From Leclercia sp. LSNIH1 (GTDB taxonomy: Bacteria; Pseudomonadota; Gammaproteobacteria; Enterobacterales; Enterobacteriaceae): DNA of 64,000 bases. The position numbers were made by a program, and so were the translations under genes. The notes below the pieces were generated by a model that was not told the DNA's origin, did no database searches, and was given only the letters and a program-made list of their open reading frames with translations. Where the stretch lies: NCBI RefSeq assembly GCF_002902985.1, contig NZ_CP026171.1:62001-126000 (forward strand). The letters run 5' to 3'. Positions 42,876 to 52,287 of this stretch are shown piece by piece. How positions within the stretch are numbered: the stretch's first letter is position 1; every line of letters starts with the position of its first letter.

Positions 42876-44980
42876 AGAAAAAAGAGGTAAGCCGTAGTCG
42901 AATGGCGGAGTTTCCTGCCGGAACGCCGCTTCGTTCAGGGGATGAGTTTCCGACTGAGGATATCATCTGTGAGGCACTAGAAAACAAAAGCTTTGAACGT
43001 CTGAATAACTGCCTGGTTATCGCCAGCTCAGATGAACATGATATGCGTTTTATCAATGAGGAGACGCTGAATATTTATTTCAGGGATGATGTCTGGACCA
43101 ATCGCTATGTCAGAACCCATATTGGTGAAACGTTAAGAACCGTTAATTTTTCAGGCATACGGGATCCTGAACTGCGTCTTGAAGCCAAAATCATCTCAGC
43201 CAGCCTGCTCTGGATTGTCGGCAGGACCGCGAAGACGCAGTCCCTGATCCGGAAATGTGCAAACATTGTGGCGGGAGCCCGTATTATTGAGTCTATGGGG
43301 TATCGCAGTCTGTTTCAGCTTCGTTTTCCGCTTGTCCGGAATGCTTTCATTGTAAAGATGAAGGAGGAGGATGAGCACGGCAGGAAGCGTTCTGAAAGAA
43401 CATTACGTAATTACTTTATGGACCTGGCGGATATCTCGCTGACAGGTCATACCCGTCTTCGAAAATACGGTTACTTTCCTGATATTAGCTTCGACAGTTA
43501 CAACAGTGTGGATGATTCAAACCAGACATATTGTATGCCTTTCAGTCTTATGATGTCTGTCTGGGAAGGGCTGATTACTGAACTGGATGCTGAAATCAGT
43601 GATTTCGATTTTGACGGGTTTTCCCGGCTGTGCGCTATCATAAACGGTTTTTATGATTCGCCTTACTATACGTCGATGCTGGAAGCCCGTAAAAGAGGGA
43701 CAGCAAAAAGCATACCGGATTACCGGGCCGCGTATTACTACAATATTGTTGCCGGGGAAATTCGGGCGCTTTTCGCGACACTTGGCCCCGGGATGCAGGG
43801 CTGGTTCTCGGTACATAAAAATAAGCGCTGGAGATCTGATTTTATTGGCGTTGATCACATAAAGCTGAACACCTGGCATTTTGAGCTGACGTTAAAAGTC
43901 ATGAATGTGATACAGGCCATGTCGGGGATGAGACACAGCGAAGTGCTTGGCGTGATGCACGGTTCACTGATTTATGATGGTGATATCCTGGGACTTCGTT
44001 CGGTGTTGCATAAGTTCGCCCCGGAAGGTGGAAGTCACGAAGACTGGGTTGTTTGTCGCTATGTGGAAAAGCCTTTTCAGCATTTACGCAGAATTAATCA
44101 AATCATGACAGGCCTGGACGGGAAGACGCTGGACAATGTTCCATTGTCTTTAAATATCAGGTCGTGGTTCTCGGAGCAAAAACTCTCTTTTATGGGGACG
44201 CAGCGCCAGACTGAGTGGGCAAAGAAATTTGTGAAAAGACACCATCTGTTCATCCGACGTGACCATATTGATGAGTTCAGGCTTTTAAATCCAAACATAC
44301 GTGATGATGAACGCGTTGCGATGGAGATTCGGGAGGGGGCTTTCTGGCCATTGCGAACCCATCAGTTTCGCCGTTCACTTGCTGTACACCTCAGGCGTCT
44401 TGATCTGATTTCTACTAATGATCTTATCCGGCAGTTTAAGAACTTAATCAGAGGCATGACGGAGTGGTATATGTCCGGTGCACTCAACGCTTCGCATTTT
44501 AGCCGGGCGATCCCTCAGGCATTCGCTGCCGAGATTGAGAGGGTTGATACCGAACTCTCAGCTTCCAGGGCTGTTTCTTATCAGCATGAAGGCCTGCTTT
44601 ATGGCGAAGGCGGGAAGTTACTGATGTCCCAGAGAGGTGGGCACTTACATCAGATGACGTTTCCTACACTGAAAAAAGCGATGAGCATGGCTAAACGAGG
44701 CGGGCAAAAACTGGTATCTCTTGGAAACGGTTTTTATTGCATGAATGGCCATGACTGCGAGTTTAAGGCGGTTGTTCAGTCAGCGTCCTGCAATCCGGGA
44801 TGTGAGAACATGCTGGCCGGAGCTGATTCTGTTCCCGTGTGGAAACGCAGGATGGCTCATTATGACAACCTTCTGGAGATTGCCGTGCGAAATAATGCTC
44901 CTCAGGCTGACAGGGATTTTCTGATGCTTGAGAGAGATTTTTATGCAGATGCTGTCCGTTTTTTTGAAAAGGATGAATAG
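42863..44980 (+). CDS. Large recombinase-like protein, third gene of the module
   Basis: A 705-residue protein. Arg I is in SGMRHSEVLGVMHG (near residue 355), the second box is RTHQFRRSLAVHL (near 500) and a Tyr lies in GMTEWYMSG (near 535), so a full or nearly full catalytic set may be present. A C-terminal Cys cluster (CMNGHDCEF; CNPGC) resembles a zinc knuckle. Proteins of this size accompany the smaller recombinase in Tn554 (TnpB) and in gamma-mobile-trio elements. Its start lies 13 bases inside the previous gene. Confidence 0.78.
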   Translation: MADLKKKEVSRSRMAEFPAGTPLRSGDEFPTEDIICEALENKSFERLNNCLVIASSDEHDMRFINEETLNIYFRDDVWTNRYVRTHIGETLRTVNFSGIRDPELRLEAKIISASLLWIVGRTAKTQSLIRKCANIVAGARIIESMGYRSLFQLRFPLVRNAFIVKMKEEDEHGRKRSERTLRNYFMDLADISLTGHTRLRKYGYFPDISFDSYNSVDDSNQTYCMPFSLMMSVWEGLITELDAEISDFDFDGFSRLCAIINGFYDSPYYTSMLEARKRGTAKSIPDYRAAYYYNIVAGEIRALFATLGPGMQGWFSVHKNKRWRSDFIGVDHIKLNTWHFELTLKVMNVIQAMSGMRHSEVLGVMHGSLIYDGDILGLRSVLHKFAPEGGSHEDWVVCRYVEKPFQHLRRINQIMTGLDGKTLDNVPLSLNIRSWFSEQKLSFMGTQRQTEWAKKFVKRHHLFIRRDHIDEFRLLNPNIRDDERVAMEIREGAFWPLRTHQFRRSLAVHLRRLDLISTNDLIRQFKNLIRGMTEWYMSGALNASHFSRAIPQAFAAEIERVDTELSASRAVSYQHEGLLYGEGGKLLMSQRGGHLHQMTFPTLKKAMSMAKRGGQKLVSLGNGFYCMNGHDCEFKAVVQSASCNPGCENMLAGADSVPVWKRRMAHYDNLLEIAVRNNAPQADRDFLMLERDFYADAVRFFEKDE

Positions 44981-44983
44981 AGC

Positions 44984-45412
44984 ATGACGAACGAACAGTC
45001 GGGGGTTAAAAAAACACAGGCAAGAGCAGAGCAGGCCCTGAGGGAACTGATGTTATCAGGGGAGCGTATCAGCCAGTATGCTGTGGAAAAACGAGCGGGG
45101 CTGGCAAACGGCACCCTGAATTATAACTGTCCTGAGTACAGGCAGGTCAGGGAGGCTATCCGCAGTCTGAAAAAAACGTGCCAGGGCACCGCGCCGGTTG
45201 ATGAGCAGGGCATTGAGCAGCAGATCAAGCTGAAAGAAAAGTATCGCCGTCAGAGAAATGAGCTGAGGGAAGAAATCAAAAAGATGATGGCTGAAAATGT
45301 AGAGCTGTTACATAACCTTATACTTTTACAGCAGTATGTCAGGGAGCTTGAACGCAACACCGGGAGGGAGAAAGGGGACGTCATTCCGTTCTCGGGTGGT
45401 GTCAGGGACTGA
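44984..45412 (+). CDS. Small helical protein of the recombinase module (TnpC/DUF6262/GmtX-like)
   Basis: A 142-residue protein. The N-terminal part holds a helix-turn-helix-like stretch (GERISQYAVEKRAGLANGTL) and the second half is a long charged coiled coil (KEKYRRQRNELREEIKKMMA). This is the plan of TnpC of Tn554 and of DUF6262-type partners that follow paired recombinases. It probably binds DNA and orders the recombinase complex. It begins three bases after the previous stop. Confidence 0.75.
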   Translation: MTNEQSGVKKTQARAEQALRELMLSGERISQYAVEKRAGLANGTLNYNCPEYRQVREAIRSLKKTCQGTAPVDEQGIEQQIKLKEKYRRQRNELREEIKKMMAENVELLHNLILLQQYVRELERNTGREKGDVIPFSGGVRD

Positions 45413-45502
45413 GGCTATACTGAACGGAAGGACGCGAGGTGAATCGCCACAGGTTTAACAGACACCTCAGAGTCATTTAAGATGACTTAAAGAGAGGTGC
45501 CC

Positions 45503-45781
45503 ATGAGCGGTAAGCGTTATCCTGAAGAGTTTAAAATTGAAGCAGTCAAACAGGTTGTTGATCGCGGTTATTCTGTTGCCAGCGTTGCAACGCGTCTCGA
45601 TATCACCACCCACAGCCTTTACGCCTGGATAAAGAACTACGGTCCGGATTCTTCCACTAATAAAGAACAGTCAGATGCTCAGGCCGAGATCCGCCGTCTT
45701 CAGAAAGAGCTGAAGCGGGTTACCGACGAACGGGACATATTAAAAAAAGCCGCGGCGTACTTCGCAAAGCTGTCCGACTGA
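45503..45781 (+). CDS. IS3-family transposase OrfA
   Basis: A 92-residue OrfA: a helix-turn-helix domain (RYPEEFKIEAVKQVVDRGYS; SVATRLDITTHSLYAWI) and a leucine-zipper helix (IRRLQKELKRVTDERDILKK). The ATG at 45503 has AGAGGTG upstream. It is intact, but the partner OrfB is truncated, so it can at most act as a repressor or trans factor. Confidence 0.88.
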   Translation: MSGKRYPEEFKIEAVKQVVDRGYSVASVATRLDITTHSLYAWIKNYGPDSSTNKEQSDAQAEIRRLQKELKRVTDERDILKKAAAYFAKLSD

Positions 45782-46172
45782 GGTACGCCTTTATTCGTGA
45801 CAACACCTATTGCTGGCCTGTTCGCCTGCTCTGTCGGGTGCTGGATGAACATCCCAGTGGTTTTTACGCCTGGCTTCAGCAGCCGCATTCACAACGCCAT
45901 CAGGCAGACCTGAGACTGACAGGACAGATTAAACAGTTCTGGCTGGAATCGGGATGCGTCTATGGTTATCGCAAAATCCATCTGGATCTGCGGGACAGCG
46001 GGCAACAGTGCGGAGTGAACAGAGTCTGGCGACTGATGAAACGTGTCGGGATAAAGGCTCAGGTCGGATACCGGAGCCCGAGGGCATGTAAAGGCGAGGC
46101 CAGTATCGTGTCGCCCAACAAGCTCCAGCGACAGTTCAATCCGGATGCTCCGGATGAGCGTTGGGTAATCAC
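45781..46172 (+). pseudogene. IS3-family transposase OrfB, truncated
   Basis: The orfB frame begins at the orfA stop (RYAFIRDNTYCWPVRLLC) and reads through YGYRKIHLDLRDSG and RSPRACKGEASIVSPN to DERWV. It then passes into foreign sequence with a stop at 46204-46206. The DDE catalytic domain is missing. Confidence 0.85.
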
Positions 46173-46737
46173 AGCGTGGTTTCCTCAAACCCTCGCTGTG
46201 AATTAACTGAAATACTTCATTGAAGCTGTAACCAAACAGTTAACTGAAAGAATGAGCCCGCAGAGCATTGCACAGCGATGACACCATTTGTTGAGCTTCA
46301 CCGTTTTCGCATACAACCGTCCGGAATTTGGAAAAGCACTGTCTTTTTGTACTGACCGATCATGATTAAGTGACACCTCTTCGAAAAAGAGAGCGCGATG
46401 AGCGATTAATATATGGCTCGAAAGACAATTATGTTGGGCTTTTATGACCGCTGTCAGAGGTATTATCTTACCCGGACGGCAACAGGGTCGGAATGTCATC
46501 AGCGGCACTGTAACAAGCTATCCGCCATCTTAAATATCTGCAGGTCCTTGCACCGAGTATGCACACCAACCGACAGAGTGATTTGACCCAAACTGGTGGA
46601 TATTTTGCAAAACTATTAGCCTCTTATGACCGGTCTGCAGCCTGATATTGAGGAATTAGTGCGCTTTCATGGAATGCCTGCCGGGATCGCAAGTACGAAC
46701 CCCCGGTACTGTTACACTGAATGTGCTCAGTCCTGTA
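46173..46737. other. Unassigned stretch after the truncated IS
   Basis: About 565 bases with short reading frames on both strands but no recognisable protein. It is probably a patchwork of remnants. Confidence 0.4.
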
Positions 46738-47067
46738 TCAGATTGTATTTTTCAGCAACTCAAGAACAACCCTTATTTTATCATTGTCACGTTTGTAGTA
46801 CGTCCAGGGACCGATGCGCTGAGAAGTAACAAGTTGTGCCCGTTGAAGAGCTGAGAGGTAAAGAGAAACGGTAGACTGTGAGAGCCCGACCTTTTCCTGA
46901 ATGATACTGACACACACACCGAACTCGTCCGCATCAGCATAAGGCTGATGGAAGTGTATTTTCGGTTCCTTGAGCATATGCAGAATTTTTCTTCTAACAG
47001 GGTTTCCCAGCGCCTTAATCACGTCATTCAAATCAATATCAGGCATAAACTCTGTCACTTGTCGCAT
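46738..47067 (-). CDS. ArsR-family winged-helix regulator
   Basis: A 109-residue regulator: LNDVIKALGNPVRRKILHML is the classic ArsR start, followed by the recognition helix region VGLSQSTVSLYLSALQRAQL and the wing (TSQRIGPWTYYKRD). Few Cys residues are present (one in GVCVSI), so a metal sensor is unlikely; redox or other small-molecule sensing is possible. It lies 74 bases downstream of the old-yellow-enzyme gene on the same strand, with a hairpin between. Confidence 0.85.
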   Translation of the reverse strand: MRQVTEFMPDIDLNDVIKALGNPVRRKILHMLKEPKIHFHQPYADADEFGVCVSIIQEKVGLSQSTVSLYLSALQRAQLVTSQRIGPWTYYKRDNDKIRVVLELLKNTI

Positions 47068-47103
47068 TGAGGAATTGCAATGTTACGATACTTCTCTACG
47101 TTA

Positions 47104-47130
47104 AGCATCAGCTTTTGAAAAGCTGATGCT
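47104..47130. terminator. Hairpin between the reductase and ArsR genes
   Basis: Perfect 13-bp arms (AGCATCAGCTTTT / AAAAGCTGATGCT) around a single G, 11 bases after the reductase stop. It can act as a terminator in the leftward direction or as a processing site. Confidence 0.7.
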
Positions 47131-47141
47131 CATAAGAATGG

Positions 47142-48266
47142 TTAGCCAAAGGCGGGATAATCTGTGTAGCCTTTTGCCGTTCCACCATACATGGTTGTTG
47201 GATCGACCGGATTCAGTGGCCATTCATGATAAAGGCGCTGCGGTAAATCCGGATTAGCTATGAACGGGCGGCCAAATCCGATAATGTCTCCCCAGCCAGC
47301 ACCGATAATCCGTTCGGCTTTTTCTTGCGTATATCGCCCGGCATACATAATTACACCGCTGAATAACTTACGGACTTCAGCTCTGAATGCTTCAGGCAAT
47401 TCGGGAGCATCATCCCAGTCGGCTTCAGCAAGAGAAATATAGGCTATTCCGATTTCTTCAAGAATTTTAACGGCTTCGGTATAGGTTTCATGGGGATCAT
47501 CTTCCACCAGGCCAAGATAGACCCTTACTTCATCCGTGGTCTGAAAGAGCGGAGCAAAACGGACTCCCACACGGTCTTTACCGACCACATCAGCGACAGC
47601 CTGCGTCACTTCGCGCAGAAACCGCAGCCGGTTATGTAATGAGCCACCATATTCATCCTCTCTTTTGTTGCTATGGGATGACATGAACTGGTTAACCAGG
47701 TATCCATTTGCACAGTGAATTTCCACACCGTCAAAACCGGCATCAAGGGCGTTCTGAGCTGCCCCGGCGTACATCCTGACAATCTCACTAATTTCCTCTT
47801 TTTCCAGTGCGCGGGGGCAGGAAGCGGTAGCCAGCGCACCCTCTCCCGGCCCGGTTTCGATGAATACCTTAACGTTTTCCCCTGCCGGTATCGCCGACGG
47901 AGCGACAGGCGAGGCGTTACATGGCTGCAGGGAGTTATGGGATACTCTTCCGACATGCCAGAGCTGGGCAAAAATGATGCCTTCTTTTTCATGCACTGCC
48001 CGCGTCACTTTCTTCCAGCCTTCCACTTGCCGTGAGCTGTAGATCCCCGGGGTCCACGCATAACCCTGCCCACGAGGTTCGATTTGTGTTCCTTCGGTCA
48101 CCATAAACCCGGCACTGCTGCGCTGTGCGTAATATTCAGCCATCAGTTCGTTCGGAATATCACCCGGTTGTGAGCTCCGTGAGCGGGTTAAAGGCGGAAG
48201 TACAACACGATTCTTCAGGGTGTAGGGACCTAGTCTGGTGGGAGAGAACAGGTTTTTCGTCTTCAT
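47142..48266 (-). CDS. Old-yellow-enzyme FMN reductase (NemA-like)
   Basis: A 374-residue flavin oxidoreductase of the NemA/OYE family. Signatures are VLPPLTRSRSSQPG, IFAQLWHVGRVSHNS, the substrate-binding His-x-x-Asn type site in VEIHCANGYLVNQFMSSHSN, REDEYGGSLHNRLRFL and the phosphate-binding IGFGRPFIANPDL. Such enzymes reduce electrophilic alkenes, nitro compounds and quinones with NADPH. A LysR gene is divergently placed, the usual arrangement for control. Confidence 0.93.
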   Translation of the reverse strand: MKTKNLFSPTRLGPYTLKNRVVLPPLTRSRSSQPGDIPNELMAEYYAQRSSAGFMVTEGTQIEPRGQGYAWTPGIYSSRQVEGWKKVTRAVHEKEGIIFAQLWHVGRVSHNSLQPCNASPVAPSAIPAGENVKVFIETGPGEGALATASCPRALEKEEISEIVRMYAGAAQNALDAGFDGVEIHCANGYLVNQFMSSHSNKREDEYGGSLHNRLRFLREVTQAVADVVGKDRVGVRFAPLFQTTDEVRVYLGLVEDDPHETYTEAVKILEEIGIAYISLAEADWDDAPELPEAFRAEVRKLFSGVIMYAGRYTQEKAERIIGAGWGDIIGFGRPFIANPDLPQRLYHEWPLNPVDPTTMYGGTAKGYTDYPAFG

Positions 48267-48383
48267 TACATATCCTGATATAGCGAATTTTCAATATCAC
48301 TGAAACGCCATGTCTCAGCATTTACGACCTGGCATGTCGTCGTTCGGCCGATGTAGCCGCAGAACCACGACACTTTATTCCAC

Positions 48384-48403
48384 ATATTGAGATTTACCAA
48401 TAT
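48384..48403. promoter_or_regulatory. LysR-type operator between reductase and LysR genes
   Basis: ATATTG-N8-CAATAT is a dyad containing the T-N11-A motif of LysR binding sites, in the 260-base divergent interval. It is a likely site for the regulator encoded at 48527. Confidence 0.6.
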
Positions 48404-48526
48404 CTAGATTTATAAAAATTATGATCGGATGAGCGGAACGGGGGGGTTGCCTGATGGCTCACAGAATCGGCATCATGAACCTAAATGGTTCTGATAATGT
48501 TATCGGAGATCCTGAACGGGAACGGT

Positions 48527-49459
48527 ATGCGTCACGATTTTAATGACTATGTTGCATTCATGGCAGTAGCACAGGAGTGCAGTTTTTCACGGGCTGCTGT
48601 CCGCCTCGGGATCTCGGCATCCACGCTTTCACACACGATACGTCGTCTCGAGGAGCGCGTTGGCATGCCGTTACTTATGCGTACAACCAGGCGGGTGGCT
48701 GTCACCGAAGCCGGTAAACAATTATTACTGACGCTTGAACCCGGTCTTGCGCGCATTGAAGCGGGCGTGACAGCTCTTCAGAGACTGCGCCATACACCGG
48801 CTGGGCTGGTCAGACTTACGGTATCAGATCACATGATTCATGAATGTCTCTGGCCACGATTATCACCGTTACTAAAAAAATATTCGGATATCAAGGTGGA
48901 AATGTCGCAGCAGAACGGTTTTGTCGACATTGTTGAGGGCAATTTTGATGCCGGAGTCCGAATTGGTGATGACATATTAAAGGATATGGTGGCCGTCCGA
49001 ATCGCACCGGACATACGGTTTGTCGTCATTGGATCGTCCACCTATCTTGCAGAAAGAGGTCTGCCGCTACATCCCTCTCAGCTGGAAAAACATGACTGCA
49101 TCAATATACGTCTGTCACCCACAGGCCCGCTGTATGGCTGGGAATTTGTCAGGCAGGGGGAGATTGTGAAAAAAGTGGACGGGCAGCTTACTTTTTCAAG
49201 CATTTATCCAATGCTTCAGGCAGTAAAAGATGGCTACGGCCTGGCCTACCTGCCGGAGTCTTCTGCCCTGGCGGGGATTGAGGCGGGACACTATTGTCGG
49301 GTGCTTGAGGACTGGTCAGAGGCTTTTCCCGCCGACATGATAATTCCAATAATGTCCATTACAGGCTCCGGTAAAGATAATACCGACACCTTACATGAGA
49401 AAGGCAAAAGCAATATAACCTGCTGTGCTCCGGATTTTAAGAATGAGCGGTTTACGTAG
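48527..49459 (+). CDS. LysR-family regulator
   Basis: A 310-residue LysR protein. The N-terminal helix-turn-helix is complete (FNDYVAFMAVAQECSFSRAA; SASTLSHTIRRLEERVGMPL; RTTRRVAVTEAGKQLL) and the effector domain follows (LVRLTVSDHMIHECLWPRL). The start at MRHDFNDY is preferred. The last about 40 residues do not look like the usual LysR ending, so the 3' end may carry an old frame change. It probably controls the divergent reductase and perhaps the hydrolase downstream. Confidence 0.88.
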   Translation: MRHDFNDYVAFMAVAQECSFSRAAVRLGISASTLSHTIRRLEERVGMPLLMRTTRRVAVTEAGKQLLLTLEPGLARIEAGVTALQRLRHTPAGLVRLTVSDHMIHECLWPRLSPLLKKYSDIKVEMSQQNGFVDIVEGNFDAGVRIGDDILKDMVAVRIAPDIRFVVIGSSTYLAERGLPLHPSQLEKHDCINIRLSPTGPLYGWEFVRQGEIVKKVDGQLTFSSIYPMLQAVKDGYGLAYLPESSALAGIEAGHYCRVLEDWSEAFPADMIIPIMSITGSGKDNTDTLHEKGKSNITCCAPDFKNERFT

Positions 49460-49541
49460 CAGGATGAGCAGTTCGAACCAGAAATTTCGTTACTATTGCT
49501 AAAGTAAAACCTGATGACCTCTAATCGTAACGGAGACCAAT

Positions 49542-50417
49542 ATGACTTCACAACTGAACTGGCAGGCCCCGGCTATCAATCGCAAAAAAGTAGGTGACAT
49601 GACTGTGACCATGCTGAGTGATGGCTATCTGGACGTATCTTTTGAGCTGCTGTCTGGTATTGACGGCTCACGTGCCGAGGATTTACTGCAGAAGCGCGGT
49701 GTGCCAGCAGTACCCCGTATTAATATCAACGTCTACGTTATCCAGACGCCTGAGCGAACCATCCTGATTGACAGTGGTGCCGGAGGTATCAATGGCTGGG
49801 GCGGTCGGCTTCAGGTAGCCCTGGCCGCGGCAGGCATTGACCCGCTTCAGATTGATACCCTTCTCCTGACTCACGCGCATCCTGACCATATCGGCGGGCT
49901 TGCAGGCCCCCTGCAGACTCCCGTTTTCCGCAATGTTCAGCAGTTGTTTGTGCATGAGAAAGAACTCGCTTTCTGGCGTGATGAAACCATTTCCGCTGGC
50001 GCGCCTGACGCATTCAAGCCGTTCTTTGAAGTAGCAAGGAACGCCTTCAGCGCTTATGACGACAAACTGGTGCCATTCCGCGAGGAAGCGATTTTACCAG
50101 GTATTCAGACTGTACCGCTGTTCGGCCATACACCAGGACATACCGGTTATCTGCTGGGTGATGAAAAAGAGTCGCTGCTCATCTGGGGTGATATTGTTCA
50201 CTTCCCGCACATTCAGGTTGCTCAGCCTGACGTTACTATCGCGTTCGACAGCGATCCTGCGGCGGCGGCGGCCATCCGTAGCAAAGTGCTTGACCGCGCA
50301 GCGAGCGATAACCTGGCTGTCAGTGGTATGCACTTCAACCTGCCTACTACCGGTAAGGTTATCCGTGAAGGTAACAGCTTCGCACTGAATTACGACCTGT
50401 GGTCACCCGCAGTCTGA
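49542..50417 (+). CDS. Metallo-beta-lactamase-fold hydrolase
   Basis: A 291-residue protein with a full metal set: THAHPDHIGGL (HxHxDH, near residue 110), PLFGHTPGHTGYL (His, near 197), WGDIVHFPHI (bridging Asp) and SGMHFNLP (last His). The closest look is to the quorum-lactonase/alkyl-hydrolase-like branch rather than to antibiotic-resistance enzymes. GGAG precedes the ATG. It lies between LysR and a drug/metabolite exporter remnant. Confidence 0.9.
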   Translation: MTSQLNWQAPAINRKKVGDMTVTMLSDGYLDVSFELLSGIDGSRAEDLLQKRGVPAVPRININVYVIQTPERTILIDSGAGGINGWGGRLQVALAAAGIDPLQIDTLLLTHAHPDHIGGLAGPLQTPVFRNVQQLFVHEKELAFWRDETISAGAPDAFKPFFEVARNAFSAYDDKLVPFREEAILPGIQTVPLFGHTPGHTGYLLGDEKESLLIWGDIVHFPHIQVAQPDVTIAFDSDPAAAAAIRSKVLDRAASDNLAVSGMHFNLPTTGKVIREGNSFALNYDLWSPAV

Positions 50418-50498
50418 TCACCTTCCTTCCCGGTGCACACAATAGTGACCGGGAAGATCCCCTTTCATATCGCCCGACAAGAACCCACCTGCAATACT

Positions 50499-51375
50499 AT
50501 GAATATCACTGCCTCACAAAAAAATGGCTCATTACTCTTGCGCCCTGGCTTTTTGTATTCCTCTGGAGTCAGGGTTTGTCGCAGCCAAATTTACCGTGCA
50601 GTACAGCGCGCCGTTTCATCTTTTATTCCTGCGTGGCGCATTTTCCTGTCTGGTCCTTCTGCTGCTTACACTGGGGTTCAGGGCCCGTTTTCCGTCCGGC
50701 AGAGGAATGGTTCGCAACCTGATTGTCGGACTTTTCCTGCAGAGCTTCTTTCTGGGCGGATGCTTTTATGCCATCCATCGTGGCATGCCGTCAGGCATTG
50801 TGGCGCTCATCACCGGCCTGCAGCCGGTACTGACTGCAATACTGGTTTCACTCATGCACCGTCAGTCCCTGCATCCCCGGAAATGGCTGGGTATTGCGAT
50901 TGGCTTTGCGGGCGTTTTCCTGGTGCTCTCGCCAGGCCAGCATAGTTTTGCACTGGATCCTGTGGCTTTTGGGTCGGTCATGCTGGGGTTATTTGGCGTA
51001 ACGATCGGAGCGCTTTATCAGCGCCGTGCTCAGGGAGATGGACATATCTTTGCGAACACGTTTTTACAGTACGTCACTTTGACAATATCGATGGGTGCAA
51101 TTAGCCTGATGTTCGAATCTGCTCCGACGCAGTGGAGCTTATCATTTGCGCTGGGTCTGGGCTGGCTGGTTATTGGCGTATCGGTTCTGGCGATTATGTT
51201 GCTGATTTTTATGATACGAAGCGGTGAAGCAACCAAAGTCGCTACTTACTTTTACCTGGTTCCCATTCTCACGGCAGCTGAAGCGTGGTTGCTGTTTGGA
51301 GAGGCCATTACATTGCCCATGCTTGTGGGTATGGCAATAACTATAATCGGCCTGATTTTTGTCATCCGGGAATAG
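50499..51375 (+). pseudogene. DMT-superfamily (EamA-type) exporter with two early frameshifts
   Basis: From about 50570 the frame encodes a ten-helix-type EamA exporter (FVAAKFTVQYSAPFHLLFLR; GIVALITGLQPVLTAILVSL; GLIFVIRE at the end). The first helix is split over two other frames: MNITASQKNGSLLL at 50499, then ITLAPWLFVFLWS, then GFVAAKF. One base missing near 50542 and one near 50573 (a G run) would restore a continuous start. An ATG at 50524 gives a product lacking helix 1. Either the gene is inactive or the sequence has two single-base errors. Confidence 0.75.
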
Positions 51376-51444
51376 ACAACCGCACGCGTCGCTGTATGCT
51401 TTTGTATATGGCGACGTATAATAGCGGTCAAAGTCAAATTCCGG

Positions 51445-52287
51445 ATGAATATGCAAACAGTCAGCTTTTCCGATTCTCCCGTTGATGATCTCCTCGCTGA
51501 GCTTCTTACCCTGGCACGCTCCCGTTTTCCACTTCCCTGCGATTGCCTTCGCGCAGAACAGACGCATCAGGTAAAGAAGTTCGAGGTGGAAGGTGCGACC
51601 CTTTCCTTCCCGCTGGAAGGAGAATTCCGGTATCGTGAAAATGAGAAATGGCACCGGGTGATCCCGGGCGAGATTATGGTCGTCCCGAATGCCCGTAGCA
51701 TCGATATAGAATATGCCCCTTCAGAACAAAGTGGTGAGTTTGTTGCCCTGAGCGTGGTGCTCGCGGAGGAACAGCTTGAAGCAGCCAGGCTGTTACTTGC
51801 CGCACCACCACCACAGGACACCGGCAGCATCGCAGCCATTTCCGTATCAGCTCTTCTTTCACCCCTTAACCGCTGGACAGCCGCAATGCGGGAAGGGAAG
51901 CGTCCGCTTTCCCTGCACGCCATGGTTGAAGTGGTGCTCTGGCTTTATGGCATGGGATACCATGCTTTGCTGCGAGCCCGGCAGCCAAGTCTGGCCATGA
52001 AAATCCGTCAGATGGTAGCGGACAAACCGGCTCATCCCTGGAGTGCTGCTGAAATTGAAGATCTGACGGGACTCAGTGGCCCCACGCTTCGGCGCCACCT
52101 GGCCAGTGAGTCAACCAGCTTACGCTCAGTTATCGCCGATGCACGTATCGCGGAGGCTCTCCGCCTGCTGATGACATCGACGCTGCCGGTAAAAACGGTC
52201 GCGGGGCGGGTGGGTTACAATTCACTATCGAGCTTCAGCAAGCAGTTTTCTGAACGCTATGGAATCGAACCTTCAGGGTTCCGCTGA
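51445..52287 (+). CDS. AraC-family regulator
   Basis: A 280-residue regulator. The N-terminal half has a cupin-like pattern (FRYRENEKWHRVIPGEIMVV). The C-terminal AraC domain has two helix-turn-helix units (WSAAEIEDLTGLSGPTLRRH; LPVKTVAGRVGYNSLSSFSK; EPSGFR end). It follows the exporter remnant after 69 bases and may regulate it. No DNA target is evident. Confidence 0.88.
   Translation: MNMQTVSFSDSPVDDLLAELLTLARSRFPLPCDCLRAEQTHQVKKFEVEGATLSFPLEGEFRYRENEKWHRVIPGEIMVVPNARSIDIEYAPSEQSGEFVALSVVLAEEQLEAARLLLAAPPPQDTGSIAAISVSALLSPLNRWTAAMREGKRPLSLHAMVEVVLWLYGMGYHALLRARQPSLAMKIRQMVADKPAHPWSAAEIEDLTGLSGPTLRRHLASESTSLRSVIADARIAEALRLLMTSTLPVKTVAGRVGYNSLSSFSKQFSERYGIEPSGFR

Larger units (their letters stand above)
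38488..45439. mobile_element. Integrated element with a four-gene tyrosine-recombinase module and one visible cargo gene
   Basis: The left end is placed where the PAPS-reductase gene loses coherence (about 38488). The right side is interrupted by an IS3-family end at 45440, so the true right end may be missing. Inside are a leftward cargo gene and four rightward genes, three of them recombinase-like. A 15-bp palindrome (TAGAGTTAAACTCTA) lies at 38510-38524, close to the left edge. The design resembles Tn554 (TnpA, TnpB, TnpC) and gamma-mobile-trio elements, which carry anti-phage or interbacterial cargo. Confidence 0.7.
45440..46172 (+). mobile_element. IS3-family element (IS51-group type), right part missing
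   Basis: The left terminal repeat TGAATCGCCACAGGTTTAAC begins at 45440, followed by orfA and the first about 130 codons of orfB. Family sequence stops abruptly after PDERWV at about 46170, before the catalytic residues, so the element is dead and its right end is lost. What follows is unrelated. Confidence 0.85.

Noticed and set aside
46203-46829. Small frames on both strands after the truncated IS
   Set aside because: None gives a recognisable protein, and they overlap each other or the ArsR gene.
49542-50417. Carbapenemase or other metallo-beta-lactamase
   Set aside because: The HxHxDH fold is present, but the overall sequence is not like class B beta-lactamases and there is no clear signal peptide.
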